From Mycolicibacterium crocinum (GTDB lineage: Bacteria; Actinomycetota; Actinomycetes; Mycobacteriales; Mycobacteriaceae), in contig NZ_CP092362.2 of NCBI RefSeq assembly GCF_022370635.2, forward strand, positions 2,976,001-3,040,000: a stretch of DNA of 64,000 bases, in the 5' to 3' direction. This document shows, in pieces, positions 23,535 to 34,048 of this stretch (its first letter is position 1; each line of letters opens with the position of its first letter). Both the position numbers and the translations under genes were made by a program. A model generated the notes under the pieces. The model had not been told where the DNA came from. It did no database searches and saw only the letters and a program-made list of their open reading frames with translations.

Positions 23535-23878
23535 GCCTCGACCCGGATATCGCCAAGCGGCTCAAGCGCGATGCCAACGGACTGTTCGCCGCGATCGCCC
23601 AGGAACGCGGCACCGGTGACGTGCTGATGGTGGCGTGGATGGACGACGAGGCGCTGGCCCGCACGCTTCAGACCCGCGAAGCCACCTATTACTCGCGGTC
23701 GCGGGGGGAGTACTGGGTCAAGGGCGCGACATCCGGGCACACCCAGCATGTGCACTCGGTGCGCCTGGACTGCGACGGCGACGCGGTGCTGCTGGAAGTC
23801 GACCAGGTCGGCGGGGCATGCCACACCGGTGATCACAGCTGCTTCGACGCCGACCAGCTCTTGAGGCCGGAGACCTAG
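23531..23878 (+). CDS. hisI: Phosphoribosyl-AMP cyclohydrolase HisI
   Basis: Opens the adenine ring of PR-AMP, third step of histidine synthesis. 115 residues with the metal/substrate blocks [45 protein letters not shown] and CHTGDHSCF. It lacks the HisE domain, so hisE and hisG must lie elsewhere. Last gene of the his operon; its stop overlaps the convergent ABC ATPase gene by 4 bases. Confidence 0.96.
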   Translation: MSLDPDIAKRLKRDANGLFAAIAQERGTGDVLMVAWMDDEALARTLQTREATYYSRSRGEYWVKGATSGHTQHVHSVRLDCDGDAVLLEVDQVGGACHTGDHSCFDADQLLRPET

Positions 23879-24672
23879 ACGTCGATCGCGGTGGCCTTGG
23901 CCCGCGCGCTCCAGCGGCCCTCGTGGTAGCCGACCGCGATCGGATGCGAGAACGCCGCGGTGACGTTATCGGTCGAGATGGTCTCGCGTGCAGGCCCGCT
24001 GGCTACTGTCCGGCCGTCGGCGATCAGCAGCGCATGCGTGGTCGTGGTCGGCAGCTCTTCGAGGTGATGGGTCACCAGGATCGACGCCACGTCGGGGTGG
24101 GTCCGGTCAAGATCGTCGATGGTTTGCAGCAGCTGCTCACGCGCGGCAACGTCAAGCCCGGTCGTCGGCTCGTCCAACAGCAGCAGTTCGGGCTCCGAAA
24201 CCAGTGCCCGCGCAATGAGAGTGCGGCCCCGCTCACCCTGTGACAGCGTCGGCCACACCTCATCGGCCTTGCCGGTCATGCCCACCGCGGCGATCATCGC
24301 GTCGGCGTGCTCGGCCTCCGCAGGGCTCGGCGTCCAGCGCATCGCAAGGTCGATGGTCGCGGTGATGCCGGTCAGCACCACCTCACGCACCGTCAGCGAA
24401 TACTGAAGGCGGTGACGCGGATTCACGTGGCCGATTAATCGGCGCAGCGTGGCCAGATCGGTGCGGCCCATCCGACCGCCGAGCACCGTCACCGTGCCGG
24501 TGGTGGGGAACGTCACCGCGGCGCAGAACCCGAGCAGGGTGCTCTTGCCGGCGCCGTTGGGGCCCAACAGTGCCCAGTGTTCACCCCGCTGAACCGTGAG
24601 TGAGATGCCGTCGATGATCTGTTTGCCGTTGCGGCGAAACGTCACATCGTCGAGTTGCAGAACCGGATTCAC
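23875..24672 (-). CDS. ABC transporter ATP-binding protein
   Basis: 265 residues. Walker A is [12 protein letters not shown], the signature is [15 protein letters not shown], Walker B is [12 protein letters not shown], and [10 protein letters not shown] is the switch His. It is a single, complete nucleotide-binding domain with no permease nearby, so its partner is unknown. GTG start 9 bases after the bcpB stop; the two are likely one minus-strand operon. A cation antiporter gene stands in this place in M. tuberculosis, so this spot differs between species. Confidence 0.9.
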   Translation of the reverse strand: MNPVLQLDDVTFRRNGKQIIDGISLTVQRGEHWALLGPNGAGKSTLLGFCAAVTFPTTGTVTVLGGRMGRTDLATLRRLIGHVNPRHRLQYSLTVREVVLTGITATIDLAMRWTPSPAEAEHADAMIAAVGMTGKADEVWPTLSQGERGRTLIARALVSEPELLLLDEPTTGLDVAAREQLLQTIDDLDRTHPDVASILVTHHLEELPTTTTHALLIADGRTVASGPARETISTDNVTAAFSHPIAVGYHEGRWSARAKATAIDV

Positions 24673-24681
24673 AATGCGCGG

Positions 24682-25146
24682 TCAGGCCTTCTGGCGCTGA
24701 CGCAGCACCTCCAGCGCCTTATCGGCGTGGCTGTCCATGTTGAGCTCGCTGGCGATGACCTCGAGCACCGTGCGATCGGTGTCGATGACGAACGTCGTCC
24801 GCTTGACCGGCATCAGCTTGCCCAGCAGCCCGCGCTTGACCCCGAACGCGGTGGCCACCGCGCCGTCGGCATCAGACAGCAGCGGGTAGTCGAAACTCTG
24901 CGAGTCGGCGAACCGGGCCTGCTTCTCGACGGCGTCGGTGCTGATGCCCACCCGGCTCGCGCCCAGCGCGGCGAACTCCGAGCCGAGGTCGCGGAAATGG
25001 CACGCTTCCTTGGTGCACCCGGGCGTCATCGCGGCGGGGTAGAAGAACAGCACGATCGGTCCGTCGGCCAGCAGCTCAGTCAGCGAGCGCACCGTGCCGG
25101 TCTGGTCCGGCAGTTCGAAGTCCGCAACCCGGTCTCCACGTTTCAT
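24682..25146 (-). CDS. bcpB: Thioredoxin-dependent peroxiredoxin BcpB (PrxQ/BCP type)
   Basis: 154 residues. The peroxidatic and resolving cysteines are in [16 protein letters not shown], four residues apart as in atypical two-Cys BCP/PrxQ. It reduces peroxides in the cytosol. It corresponds to Rv1608c. The ATG at 25146 is 6 bases from a TAGCCT -10 box (25153-25158), so a leaderless message is likely. Divergent from trpE. Confidence 0.92.
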   Translation of the reverse strand: MKRGDRVADFELPDQTGTVRSLTELLADGPIVLFFYPAAMTPGCTKEACHFRDLGSEFAALGASRVGISTDAVEKQARFADSQSFDYPLLSDADGAVATAFGVKRGLLGKLMPVKRTTFVIDTDRTVLEVIASELNMDSHADKALEVLRQRQKA

Positions 25147-25199
25147 GGGTGCAGGCTACGCCGGTCAAATGGGCTCGGCGGGTCTGGGAGGATGTAACC

Positions 25200-26720
25200 G
25201 TGCAATCCAACCTCGCCGCCACCACCACGCGCGAGGAGTTCCGGGCGCTGGCCGCCGAACATCGCGTGGTGCCGGTGATCCGCAAGGTGCTCGCTGACAG
25301 CGAGACCCCCCTGTCGGCCTACCGGAAACTGGCAGCCAACCGCCCCGGAACCTTCCTGCTCGAGTCCGCCGAGAACGGCCGCTCGTGGTCGCGATGGTCG
25401 TTCATCGGGGCAGGTGCCCCGTCCGCGCTGACCGTGCGTGACGGCGAGGCCGTCTGGCTGGGCGCCACTCCGCAGGACGCCCCGACAGGCGGCGATCCGC
25501 TCACGGCGCTGCACGAGACGATGGCGCTGCTGTCCACCGAGTCGCTCGCCGGCATGCCGCCGCTGTCGAGCGGGATGGTCGGGTTCTTCGCCTATGACTT
25601 CGTCCGGCGCCTGGAGAGGCTGCCCGAATTGGTCGTCGACGACCTCGGACTGCCCGACATGCTGCTGCTGCTCGCCACCGATCTGGCCGCCGTCGATCAT
25701 CACGAGGGCACCATCACCCTGATCGCCAACGCGGTGAACTGGAACGGCACCGACGACCGGGTGGACTGGGCCTACGACGACGCCGTCGCGCGCCTCGACG
25801 TGATGACCGAGGCGCTGAGCCAGCCGTTGTCGTCGACCGTGGCGACGTTCTCGCGACCGCAGCCCCGGCACCGCTCGCAGCGCACGATGGAGGAGTACAG
25901 CGCGATCGTCGAGCGGCTGGTCAAGGAGATCGAGGCCGGCGAGGCGTTCCAGGTGGTGCCGTCGCAGCGCTTCGAGATCGATACCGCCGTCGACCCGATC
26001 GACGTGTACCGGATGCTGCGGGTGACCAATCCCAGCCCGTACATGTACCTCATGCACGTGCCCGATGAGACTGGGGGAACGGCCTTTTCGATCGTCGGCT
26101 CCAGCCCGGAATCGTTGGTGACGGTCAAGGACGGCTGGGCCACCACGCATCCGATCGCCGGCACCCGGTGGCGTGGTCAGACCGAGGAGGAAGACCAGCT
26201 GCTGGAGAAGGAGCTGCTGGCCGACGAGAAAGAACGCTCGGAGCATCTGATGCTGGTCGATCTCGGCCGCAACGATCTCGGCCGGGTGTGCGTTCCGGGC
26301 ACGGTGCGCGTGGAGGATTACAGCCACATCGAGCGGTACAGCCACGTCATGCACATCGTCTCAACGGTCACCGGGCTGCTCGCCGACGGCCGCACGGCGC
26401 TGGACGCGGTGACGGCCTGCTTCCCGGCCGGCACCCTGACCGGTGCGCCGAAGGTACGGGCGATGGAACTCATCGAAGGGGTGGAGAAGACCCGCCGTGG
26501 CCTGTACGGCGGCGTCGTCGGCTACCTGGACTTCGCAGGCAACGCCGATTTCGCGATCGCGATCCGCACCGCTCTGATGAGTAAGGGCACCGCCTACGTG
26601 CAGGCAGGCGGCGGAGTGGTGGCGGACTCCAACGGCCCCTACGAGTACAACGAGTCCGCCAACAAGGCGAAGGCGGTGCTGAGCGCGATCGCCGCCGCCG
26701 AGACGCTCGGTGCGCCGTGA
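25200..26720 (+). CDS. trpE: Anthranilate synthase component I TrpE
   Basis: Converts chorismate to anthranilate using ammonia from TrpG, which is not in this window. 506 residues. The N-terminal [19 protein letters not shown] contains the LLES tryptophan-feedback element. The C-terminal chorismate-binding core includes [29 protein letters not shown] and AIRTALM. GTG at 25200 is chosen because GGGAGGA (25186-25192) is 7 bases upstream. The reading frame is open further upstream, but that part overlaps the bcpB promoter. First gene of the trp cluster. Confidence 0.95.
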   Translation: MQSNLAATTTREEFRALAAEHRVVPVIRKVLADSETPLSAYRKLAANRPGTFLLESAENGRSWSRWSFIGAGAPSALTVRDGEAVWLGATPQDAPTGGDPLTALHETMALLSTESLAGMPPLSSGMVGFFAYDFVRRLERLPELVVDDLGLPDMLLLLATDLAAVDHHEGTITLIANAVNWNGTDDRVDWAYDDAVARLDVMTEALSQPLSSTVATFSRPQPRHRSQRTMEEYSAIVERLVKEIEAGEAFQVVPSQRFEIDTAVDPIDVYRMLRVTNPSPYMYLMHVPDETGGTAFSIVGSSPESLVTVKDGWATTHPIAGTRWRGQTEEEDQLLEKELLADEKERSEHLMLVDLGRNDLGRVCVPGTVRVEDYSHIERYSHVMHIVSTVTGLLADGRTALDAVTACFPAGTLTGAPKVRAMELIEGVEKTRRGLYGGVVGYLDFAGNADFAIAIRTALMSKGTAYVQAGGGVVADSNGPYEYNESANKAKAVLSAIAAAETLGAP

Positions 26721-27319
26721 TGATCCGCATCGGACAGCTGTTGCTGGTGGTCTCGGCGGTGCTGCTTTGGGTGGCGTCGCGGATGGTGTGGGTGTCGGCG
26801 ACGTCGTTCGACGGCCTCGGTCAACCCAAGACCGTGACGCTGACGGGAGCCAGCTGGTCCAACGCGCTGCTGCCGTTGGCGGTGCTGCTGCTGGCCGCGG
26901 CGGTGGCCGGGCTGGCGGTGCGGGGATGGGGTCTGCGGGCGGTCGCGGTGCTGGTGGCGGTGGTGACCCTGCTGCTCGGCTATCTCGGCGTCAGCCTGAT
27001 CGTCACCCCCGACGTCGGCCCCCGTGCCGCCGAGCTCGCCCAGTTCCCGGTGGCAACGCTGGTGGCCAGCGACCGGCACTATGTCGGCGCCGGGCTGACC
27101 ATCGGCGCCGCGGCGTGTGCGCTGGTCGCCGCGGTGCTGCTGATGCGCTCGGCGGCCGCCGGGCGGCAGGCCACGGCCAAATACGCCGCACCGGCCGTTC
27201 GCCGCAGCGCTGCGCGCAACGAGGAGGCCGAGCCGGGGGTGTCGGAGCGGGGGATGTGGGATGCGCTCGACGAAGGTGTCGATCCCACAGATCGCCGCAC
27301 CGACACCGAGGGTCGGTGA
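26720..27319 (+). CDS. Trp biosynthesis-associated membrane protein (TIGR02234 type)
   Basis: 199 residues from the ATG sharing one base with the trpE stop (GTG three bases upstream is an alternative). Four hydrophobic segments span about residues 5-25, 48-68, 72-95 and 122-143. They are followed by a cytoplasmic tail ending in GMWDALDEGVDPTDR, a motif typical of this actinobacterial family (Rv1610). The biochemical role is unknown; the constant place between trpE and trpC suggests a link to tryptophan metabolism. Confidence 0.85.
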   Translation: MIRIGQLLLVVSAVLLWVASRMVWVSATSFDGLGQPKTVTLTGASWSNALLPLAVLLLAAAVAGLAVRGWGLRAVAVLVAVVTLLLGYLGVSLIVTPDVGPRAAELAQFPVATLVASDRHYVGAGLTIGAAACALVAAVLLMRSAAAGRQATAKYAAPAVRRSAARNEEAEPGVSERGMWDALDEGVDPTDRRTDTEGR

Positions 27320-27400
27320 CGAATGCGCGGCTCGATACGACTACCCTTCACAAGACGACTTAAGCCACATCGCCACGGCGTGAGAAGGGATCCGGCAGCC

Positions 27401-28219
27401 ATGAGTTCGGCAACCGTGCTCGACTCCATCATCGAGGGAGTGCGCGAAGACGTTGCCGCCCGCGAGGCGATCGTGAGCCTCGAAGAGGTCAAGGCCGCTG
27501 CCGAGGCGGCGCCGGCTCCGTTAAACGTGCTGGCCGCGCTGCGGGCGCCGGGTATCGCCGTGATCGCCGAAGTCAAGCGCGCCAGTCCTTCCCGGGGTGA
27601 ACTCGCCAACATCGCCGACCCCGCCGAGCTTGCTCGCGCGTATGAGAGCGGCGGCGCCCGGGTGATCAGTGTGCTGACCGAGGAGCGCCGATTCAACGGC
27701 TCCTTGGCCGACTTGGATACGGTGCGCTCTGCGGTACGAATTCCGGTGCTGCGCAAGGACTTTATCGTCCGGCCGTACCAGATCCACGAGGCCAGGGCAC
27801 ACGGTGCCGACATGCTGCTGCTGATCGTGGCCGCACTCGAGCAGCCGGCCTTGGAGTCGCTGCTGGAGCGCACCGAGTCCCTCGGCATGACCGCGTTGGT
27901 GGAGGTGCACACCGAAGAAGAGGCCAGCCGGGCTCTGGACGCCGGCGCCAAGGTGATCGGTGTGAATGCCCGCGACCTCAAGACCCTGCAGGTGGACCGG
28001 GACTGCTTCGCGCGGATCGCACCGGGATTGCCGTCCGACATCATCCGGGTCGCCGAATCCGGCGTTCGGGGGACCGCAGACCTGCTGGCCTACGCCGGTG
28101 CCGGGGCCGACGCGGTGCTCGTCGGCGAGGGCTTGGTCACCAGCGGGGATCCGCGCAGCGCCGTCGCTGACCTGGTCACCGCGGGAGCTCATCCCTCCTG
28201 CCCGAAGCCAGCTCGCTGA
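27401..28219 (+). CDS. trpC: Indole-3-glycerol phosphate synthase TrpC
   Basis: TIM-barrel enzyme closing the indole ring from CdRP. 272 residues, the same as M. tuberculosis Trp[41 protein letters not shown] and VAESGVRG are the conserved active-site strands. The ATG at 27401 follows AGAAGGGA (27383-27390). An 81-base gap separates it from the upstream membrane protein, so a second promoter is possible. trpB starts 3 bases after the stop. Confidence 0.97.
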   Translation: MSSATVLDSIIEGVREDVAAREAIVSLEEVKAAAEAAPAPLNVLAALRAPGIAVIAEVKRASPSRGELANIADPAELARAYESGGARVISVLTEERRFNGSLADLDTVRSAVRIPVLRKDFIVRPYQIHEARAHGADMLLLIVAALEQPALESLLERTESLGMTALVEVHTEEEASRALDAGAKVIGVNARDLKTLQVDRDCFARIAPGLPSDIIRVAESGVRGTADLLAYAGAGADAVLVGEGLVTSGDPRSAVADLVTAGAHPSCPKPAR

Positions 28220-28222
28220 GTC

Positions 28223-29494
28223 GTGGCTGATCTCTCCACTCCGAACGTGCCGCGCATGAGTGCGGCCGTCGCCGAGCCGACCGCACATGAGCCCGACGCC
28301 CGCGGCCACTTCGGGGTCTTCGGCGGACGCTATGTGGCCGAGGCACTGATGGCCGTGATCGAGGAAGTGACGGCTGCCTACGAAAAGGCCCGGACCGACC
28401 AGGAATTCCTGGATCGCCTCGACAACCTGCAGACCCACTACGCCGGACGGCCGTCGCCGCTCTACGAAGCGGTCCGGTTGAGCGAGCACCTGGGCGGAGC
28501 GCGGATCTTCCTCAAGCGCGAAGACCTCAACCACACCGGTTCGCACAAGATCAACAACGTGCTCGGACAGGCGCTGCTGGCCAAGCAGATGGGCAAGACC
28601 CGGGTGATCGCCGAGACCGGCGCCGGCCAACATGGGGTCGCGACCGCGACGGCATGCGCGCTGCTGGGCCTGGAGTGCGTGATCTACATGGGCGCGGTGG
28701 ACACCGCGCGCCAGGCGCTCAACGTGGCGCGGATGCGACTGCTGGGCGCCGAGGTGGTGTCGGTCGAATCGGGATCCAAGACACTCAAGGACGCCATCAA
28801 CGACGCTTTCCGCGACTGGGTCACCAACGCCGATCGGACCTACTACTGCTTCGGCACTGCGGCCGGCCCACACCCGTTCCCGATGATGGTGCGCGATTTC
28901 CAGCGCATCATCGGTTTGGAGGCCCGGGCACAGATGCTGGCGCAGGCCGGCCGCTTGCCTGATGCGATTGCCGCGTGCGTGGGTGGCGGTTCCAACGCGA
29001 TCGGCATCTTCCACCCCTTCATCGATGACACGTCGGTGCGGCTGGTCGGATTCGAAGCGGCCGGCGACGGCGTCGAAACCGGAAGGCATGCAGCGACTTT
29101 CACCGGCGGAACGCCCGGTGCATTCCAGGGCTCGTACTCGTATCTGCTGCAGGACCAGGACGGCCAGACGATCGAGTCGCATTCGATCTCAGCCGGTTTG
29201 GACTATCCGGGCGTCGGGCCCGAGCATGCGTTCCTCAAGGACATCGGCCGCACCGAGTACCAGCCGATCACCGACACCGAGGCCATGGACGCGTTCCGGC
29301 TGCTGTGCCGATTGGAGGGCATCATCCCGGCCATCGAATCCGCGCACGCGGTGGCCGGCGCGGTGAAGCTGGCGGCTGAGCTGGGGCCCCATTCGATGAT
29401 CCTAGTCAACCTGTCCGGCCGCGGGGACAAGGACGTGGAGACGGCGGCCAAGTGGTTCGGGCTGTTCGACGAGTCCGGCCCGGGAGCCTCATGA
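28223..29494 (+). CDS. trpB: Tryptophan synthase beta chain TrpB
   Basis: PLP subunit joining indole and serine. 423 residues. The PLP lysine is in [25 protein letters not shown] follows, and the PLP-phosphate loop is [20 protein letters not shown] opens the conserved part, so the first 25 residues may be a loose extension. trpA starts in its stop (ATGA), consistent with the alpha-beta complex. Confidence 0.97.
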   Translation: MADLSTPNVPRMSAAVAEPTAHEPDARGHFGVFGGRYVAEALMAVIEEVTAAYEKARTDQEFLDRLDNLQTHYAGRPSPLYEAVRLSEHLGGARIFLKREDLNHTGSHKINNVLGQALLAKQMGKTRVIAETGAGQHGVATATACALLGLECVIYMGAVDTARQALNVARMRLLGAEVVSVESGSKTLKDAINDAFRDWVTNADRTYYCFGTAAGPHPFPMMVRDFQRIIGLEARAQMLAQAGRLPDAIAACVGGGSNAIGIFHPFIDDTSVRLVGFEAAGDGVETGRHAATFTGGTPGAFQGSYSYLLQDQDGQTIESHSISAGLDYPGVGPEHAFLKDIGRTEYQPITDTEAMDAFRLLCRLEGIIPAIESAHAVAGAVKLAAELGPHSMILVNLSGRGDKDVETAAKWFGLFDESGPGAS

Positions 29495-30303
29495 CGGTCC
29501 AGCACAGCCAGTCGGGCCGGCTGGGTTCGGTCTTCGCGACGTGCCACGACGAGGGTCGGGCTGCGTTGATCGGCTACCTGCCGACCGGTTATCCGTCCGT
29601 TGACGTCTCGATCGACGCCCTGGTCGCGTTGGTCGAATCGGGTTGCGACATCGTCGAAGTCGGTGTTCCGTATTCCGACCCGGGGATGGATGGCCCGGTC
29701 ATTGCGACCGCGACCGAGGCAGCGTTGCAGGGCGGTGTCCGGGTTCGCGACACGCTGCGCGCAGTGGAGGCGATCAGCGCCGCCGGCGGTCACGCGGTGG
29801 TCATGACGTATTGGAACCTGATGCTGCACTACGGGATTGACGCGTGGTCGCGCGACCTGGCGGCCGCCGGGGGATTGGGCATGATCACTCCGGACCTGAT
29901 TCCCGACGAGGCCGACGAGTGGCTGGCTGCCGCCGAGACCTACGACCTGGATCGCATCTTTCTGGTGGCGCCGTCGTCGACCCCGGAGCGGTTGACGAAA
30001 ACCGTGGAAGCCTCGCGGGGGTTCGTCTATGCGGCGTCGACCATGGGTGTCACCGGTGCCCGCGACGTCGTGTCCAGTGCCGCACCGGAACTGGTCGCTC
30101 GGGTCAAGGAAGTCTCGGATATCCCCGTCGGGGTCGGTCTTGGTGTGCGCTCTCGTGAGCAGGCCGCCGAGATCGCGGCCTTCGCCGACGGGGTCATTGT
30201 GGGTTCGGCTCTGGTGTCGGCGCTGACCGACGGGTTGGCGGCGGTGCGGACGCTAACCGAGGAGCTGGCCGTGGGTGTGCGACAGAAGGTGTCTGCTTCG
30301 TGA
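29491..30303 (+). CDS. trpA: Tryptophan synthase alpha chain TrpA
   Basis: Cleaves indole glycerol phosphate and passes indole to TrpB. 270 residues. The catalytic Glu is in [19 protein letters not shown], and the catalytic Asp region reads [25 protein letters not shown] and [13 protein letters not shown] form the phosphate site. The ATG at 29491 overlaps the trpB stop; lgt starts in its own stop (GTGA). Confidence 0.96.
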   Translation: MTVQHSQSGRLGSVFATCHDEGRAALIGYLPTGYPSVDVSIDALVALVESGCDIVEVGVPYSDPGMDGPVIATATEAALQGGVRVRDTLRAVEAISAAGGHAVVMTYWNLMLHYGIDAWSRDLAAAGGLGMITPDLIPDEADEWLAAAETYDLDRIFLVAPSSTPERLTKTVEASRGFVYAASTMGVTGARDVVSSAAPELVARVKEVSDIPVGVGLGVRSREQAAEIAAFADGVIVGSALVSALTDGLAAVRTLTEELAVGVRQKVSAS

Positions 30304-31649
30304 CGACAACCGTCTTGGCTTATTTCCCGAGCCCGCCGCAGGGTGTGTGGCATCTGGGCCCGGTTCCGATTCGGGCCTACGCACTGTGCATCATCGCCGG
30401 GATCATCGCCGCGCTCGTGATCGGCGACCGCCGATGGGCGGCGCGTGGTGGCGAGCGCGGTGTCATCTACGACATCGCGCTGTGGGCCGTGCCGTTCGGT
30501 CTGGTCGGTGGCCGGCTCTATCACCTGATGACCGACTGGCGGACCTATTTCGCCGAGGGTGGCGCAGGGATCGGGGCGGCACTCCGGATCTGGGATGGTG
30601 GCCTCGGCATCTGGGGTGCGGTCGCCCTTGGCGGGGTCGGCGCATGGATTGCCTGCCGGCGCAGGGGGATCCCGCTGCCGGCGTTCGGTGATGCGATTGC
30701 GCCGGGCATTGTTCTGGCCCAGGCGATCGGCCGGCTCGGCAACTACTTCAATCAGGAGCTCTACGGCCGCGAGACGACAGTGCCGTGGGGCATGGAGATC
30801 TTCTACCGGCGGGACTCGTCCGGGATGGTCGATGTGCATTCCCTCGATGGGGTGTCGACCGGACAGGTCGCCGGTGTGGTGCAGCCGACGTTCCTCTACG
30901 AGTTGTTGTGGAACGTCGCGGTGTTCGTGTTCTTGCTCTGGATCGACCGGCGGTTCAAGATGGGTCACGGTCGCCTGTTCGCGGCGTATGTGGCGGCGTA
31001 CTGCATCGGCCGGTTCTGGGTCGAGCTGCTGCGCGACGACACCGCCACTCATATCGCGGGTATCCGGGTGAACTCGTTCACGTCGGTGTTCGTGTTCATC
31101 GGCGCGATCGTGTACATCCTGTTGGCGCCCAAAGGCCGTGAGGATCCGGCCACGCTCGGCGGCACGCACGCGCCCGAGGTGCCCGACGAGGAGTCGCCCG
31201 CCGAGAAGATGGCCGAGGATCTGGTGGCCGTGGCCACCGGCGGCGGTATCACCGCTGCCGCGGCCGTGGCCGCGGAGCACGACTCCGAAGACGCCGCGGC
31301 TGTTGGTGATACAGAGGAGCCTGAGGCTGAACCCGAGGCCGAGCCAGAGCCAAAGGCCGAGCCCGAAGCTGAAGCTGAGCCGGAACCTGAGGCCGAGACC
31401 GAGGCAGAGCCCGAGCCCGAGGCCGAAGCTGAGGCCGAGCCCGAGGCTGAAGCCGAGCCCGCCGAGCCTGAGCCCGAAACCGAGTCCGAGGCCCAGCCCG
31501 AGCCCGAGCCTGAAGTTCAACCTGAGGCTTCTACCGAGCCCGAACCCGAGCCGGAGACCATCCCGGTGACAGCACCGCCCACTCAAACCCGCGGATTCCG
31601 CACAGTCGTGCGCCGCGTGCTGTGGGGCGTCGAAGTCCACCGCGACTGA
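30300..31649 (+). CDS. lgt: Prolipoprotein diacylglyceryl transferase Lgt with acidic C-terminal tail
   Basis: Membrane enzyme adding diacylglycerol to the lipobox Cys of prolipoproteins. 449 residues. The first 275 or so form the seven-helix core, with [23 protein letters not shown] and the signature [16 protein letters not shown]. After a short linker, residues from about 338 to 420 are almost only Glu, Pro and Ala. M. tuberculosis Lgt has a comparable tail; its purpose is unknown. It is translationally coupled to trpA, so lipoprotein maturation is transcribed with the trp genes, as in M. tuberculosis. Confidence 0.95.
   Translation: MTTTVLAYFPSPPQGVWHLGPVPIRAYALCIIAGIIAALVIGDRRWAARGGERGVIYDIALWAVPFGLVGGRLYHLMTDWRTYFAEGGAGIGAALRIWDGGLGIWGAVALGGVGAWIACRRRGIPLPAFGDAIAPGIVLAQAIGRLGNYFNQELYGRETTVPWGMEIFYRRDSSGMVDVHSLDGVSTGQVAGVVQPTFLYELLWNVAVFVFLLWIDRRFKMGHGRLFAAYVAAYCIGRFWVELLRDDTATHIAGIRVNSFTSVFVFIGAIVYILLAPKGREDPATLGGTHAPEVPDEESPAEKMAEDLVAVATGGGITAAAAVAAEHDSEDAAAVGDTEEPEAEPEAEPEPKAEPEAEAEPEPEAETEAEPEPEAEAEAEPEAEAEPAEPEPETESEAQPEPEPEVQPEASTEPEPEPETIPVTAPPTQTRGFRTVVRRVLWGVEVHRD
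31312..31560 (+). repeat. Low-complexity Glu-Pro-Ala coding repeat in lgt
   Basis: Tandem imperfect units encoding [13 protein letters not shown] tracts (GAG/CCC/GCT codons). It is an in-frame protein repeat and a likely site of length variation by slippage. Confidence 0.9.
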
Positions 31650-31691
31650 GATCGCCGACCGTAGCTGTCCCAACTTGTCGGTGGGACCGCA

Positions 31692-31712
31692 TAGCATCGA
31701 ACACATGTTCGA
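31692..31712 (+). promoter_or_regulatory. SOS (LexA) box overlapping the promoter and start codon of the 13E12-family gene
   Basis: TCGAAC-ACAT-GTTCGA at 31697-31712 is a perfect match to the mycobacterial SOS box TCGAAC-N4-GTTCGA. The -10-like TAGCAT (31692-31697) lies directly before it and the ATG at 31705 lies inside it. This predicts a leaderless transcript blocked by LexA until DNA damage. Confidence 0.88.
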
Positions 31713-33114
31713 AGGATCGACGTCGGATGTGGCGCTGCTTGAGACGATGAGCCGGGCGCTGCGCACCGAGCGTAAGGCGATCGCCGAGCGGCTGCTCGCC
31801 GCGGGCCAACTCTGTCAGCGCCGGATGAGCTCGGTCGACGCGGCGGACCGCGCCCAGTGGTGTATCGACAACTGGGAAGCAGTCGCCGCCGAAGTGGCTG
31901 CCGAACTCGGTATCAGCCAAGGCCGTGCCTCGTCGCAAATGAATTACGGTGTGCAGCTCATCGAGCGGTTACCGAAGTTGGGCGCGTTGTTCGCCTCGGG
32001 CGCAATCGAATATCGCATCGTGATCATCGCAGTGTTCCGCACGGGCCTGATCACTGATGCCGACATCCTCGATGCGGTCGACACCCGGCTGGCGCAGCAG
32101 GCAGCGGGGTGGAACACCTGTTCTGAGGAGAAGCTCAAAGAGAAGATCGACTGGTTCGTCAGAGAACTTGATCCGCATGCCGTGCGCCTGGCGCGACAAG
32201 CTGACGATGACCGTCATATCGAGACCGCGCCCGCAGCAGACGGAATGGCCGAGATCTATGGTCGCGTGCGAGCGTCCGACGCGGCGGCATTCGACCAGCG
32301 ACTCGATCAACTCGCCGCGACCGTGTGCCGTGACGACCCGCGCACCGCGCGCCAACGCCGCTCGGATGCATTGGGCGCGTGGGCAAACGGCGACTCGACG
32401 ATGTGCTGCGACTGCGGATCCGACGATTGCCCCGCGCGCTCAGGCAACGACAGCGGTCCGGGTCAGATCGTCATCCACCTGCTGGCCGACAGCACCACGG
32501 TCACCGGCGAATCGGACACTCCGGCGCTGCTGCCCGGGTATGGGGCGATTCCCGCCGACACCGTGAGGGCCTTGGCGGCACGCGCGAAACTGCGGCCGGT
32601 GATCGGCGGCAAGGAATTGAGCGCGGAACCGCAGTATCGGCCGTCGACTGCGTTGGCGGAGTTCATCCGCTGCCGCGACTTGACGTGTCGCTTCCCTGGC
32701 TGTGATCGCCCAGCTTCCGTAGCCGACATCGATCACACCGTGCCCTATCCGTTGGGGCCGACTCATCCGTCGAATCTGAAACTTCTGTGTCGTCTGCATC
32801 ACTTGCTGAAGACATTTTATGCCGGGCCGCGCGGATGGACCGATCGTCAATTGCCTGACGGGACAGTGATCTGGACGTCGCCGTCAGGTCGCACGTACAG
32901 GACGAAACCCGGCGGCACGCTGTTCTTCCCACAGCTGTTCCCTCCGACCACGGAGCTGAACCTGCCGGACAACGCGACCCAGCCCCGCCAGCCGGGACGC
33001 GGCGTGATGATGCCCGCCCGCCGACGCACCCGCGCCCAAGACCGAGCCGACCGAATCCGCTGGGAACGCGGACTCAACGAAGCGCGAGCCGCAGCCCATC
33101 CGCCGCCCTTCTAG
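31705..33114 (+). CDS. 13E12 repeat family protein: DUF222 plus HNH endonuclease domain
   Basis: 469 residues from the ATG at 31705. The N-terminal two thirds are DUF222-like helices (QWCIDNWEAVAAEVAAELG). The C-terminal HNH nuclease begins at about residue 327 with CRFPGCDRPASVADIDHTVP and continues to LLCRLHHLLKTF, giving the Cys-x4-Cys, DH and H-x-x-H elements. The tail is basic. The family is multi-copy and partly mobile in mycobacteria, and several M. tuberculosis copies are LexA-regulated; here the SOS box covers the start codon. TTG 31675 and GTG 31681 are in-frame alternatives, but the promoter layout favours 31705. Confidence 0.88.
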   Translation: MFEGSTSDVALLETMSRALRTERKAIAERLLAAGQLCQRRMSSVDAADRAQWCIDNWEAVAAEVAAELGISQGRASSQMNYGVQLIERLPKLGALFASGAIEYRIVIIAVFRTGLITDADILDAVDTRLAQQAAGWNTCSEEKLKEKIDWFVRELDPHAVRLARQADDDRHIETAPAADGMAEIYGRVRASDAAAFDQRLDQLAATVCRDDPRTARQRRSDALGAWANGDSTMCCDCGSDDCPARSGNDSGPGQIVIHLLADSTTVTGESDTPALLPGYGAIPADTVRALAARAKLRPVIGGKELSAEPQYRPSTALAEFIRCRDLTCRFPGCDRPASVADIDHTVPYPLGPTHPSNLKLLCRLHHLLKTFYAGPRGWTDRQLPDGTVIWTSPSGRTYRTKPGGTLFFPQLFPPTTELNLPDNATQPRQPGRGVMMPARRRTRAQDRADRIRWERGLNEARAAAHPPPF

Positions 33115-33136
33115 GTAGCCCTCGCAGTGCCCGTAT

Positions 33137-33155
33137 CGCCAGGGTCTCCCTGGCG
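33137..33155. terminator. Stem-loop downstream of the 13E12-family gene
   Basis: CGCCAGGG-TCT-CCCTGGCG is a perfect 8-bp stem with a 3-base loop, 22 bases after the stop at 33114. No T-run follows, which is common for actinobacterial terminators. It separates the SOS gene from the SDR gene. Confidence 0.6.
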
Positions 33156-33214
33156 GTTCCTAAGCCTGTCAACCTGGTTGCATCGACGGGTCGCTGCTGA
33201 AGGGACGAACACCA

Positions 33215-34021
33215 ATGGTCGATGGCCAATTCACCACGCATGCAGAACTTTTCGACCTGAGCGGAAAGTACGCGCTCGTCACTGGCGGCACCAAGGGTAT
33301 CGGCATGATGATCGCACGCGGCCTCCTCCAGGCGGGCGCACGCGTCGTCGTCAGCTCTCGCAATGCAGACGCGTGTGCGCAGGCACAGCACGAACTGTCT
33401 GAATTCGGTACCGTGCACGCAGATCCGGCCGACCTGTCCAAGCACGACGAGTGTCGGCGGCTCGCTGATCACGTCACGGCCGACTCCCAACCCCTGGACA
33501 TCCTCGTCAACAACGCAGGAGCGATGTGGCGCGAGCCGCTGGAAACATTCCCGGACGAGGCGTGGGACACCGTGATCGACCTCAACCTCAAGTCGCCGTT
33601 CTGGCTGGTGCAGTCGCTACTTCCCGCACTTCGCGGGGCCGGCACAGCCGAAGATCCTGCGCGGATCATCAACATCGGCAGTATCGCCGCCATCCACGTC
33701 GCGCAATCGCCCAATTACTCCTACGCCAGCAGCAAAGCGGCGCTGCACCAACTCACCAGAGTGCTTGCCAGAGAGCTGGGCCCGCAGCACGTCACGGTGA
33801 ACGCGGTAGCGCCGGGACCCTTCCCGTCGCAGATGATGGCGTCGACACTCGAGGTCGTCGGTGACACGATCGCGGCAACGGCCCCACTGCGCCGGCTCGG
33901 CCGTGACGACGATATGGCTGGTGTTGCCGTGTTCCTCGCCAGCCGCGCCGCGTCCTACCTCACTGGCGCCATCATCCCGGTGGACGGCGGCATGGCGACG
34001 ACTGCATCGGGCACCCCCTAG
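33215..34021 (+). CDS. Short-chain dehydrogenase/reductase
   Basis: 268 residues, classical SDR. NAD(P)-binding TGGTKGIG, NNAG in ILVNNAGAMW, the serine region INIGSIAAI and catalytic Y-x3-K in YSYASSKAAL. C-terminal YLTGAIIPVDGG is also typical. The substrate is unknown; RhlG-like 3-oxoacyl reductases are among the closest by feel. GAAGGGACG precedes the ATG. An XRE/MmyB-type regulator follows on the same strand, a common pairing with an SDR that it controls. CAACC-T-GGTTG at 33170-33180 is a small palindrome upstream that might be its operator. Confidence 0.88.
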   Translation: MVDGQFTTHAELFDLSGKYALVTGGTKGIGMMIARGLLQAGARVVVSSRNADACAQAQHELSEFGTVHADPADLSKHDECRRLADHVTADSQPLDILVNNAGAMWREPLETFPDEAWDTVIDLNLKSPFWLVQSLLPALRGAGTAEDPARIINIGSIAAIHVAQSPNYSYASSKAALHQLTRVLARELGPQHVTVNAVAPGPFPSQMMASTLEVVGDTIAATAPLRRLGRDDDMAGVAVFLASRAASYLTGAIIPVDGGMATTASGTP

Positions 34022-34048
34022 CTGTCGGTTCAGGCTTACGGTGAAACG

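Noticed and set aside
25147..25202. Possible tryptophan attenuator leader before trpE, because the stretch contains two TGG codons
   Set aside because: The TGG codons are in frame with trpE itself and no separate leader stop or alternating hairpins could be found.
27521..29182. Open frame of 553 codons on the minus strand opposite trpC-trpB
   Set aside because: It is antisense to two clearly conserved enzymes, low-complexity in composition (His, Gly, Gln, Arg, Val-rich), and explained by codon bias at high GC.
33170..33180. CAACC-T-GGTTG palindrome before the SDR gene as an operator for the XRE regulator
   Set aside because: Only 5-bp arms and a single copy; noted in the SDR entry but too weak to list as a site.
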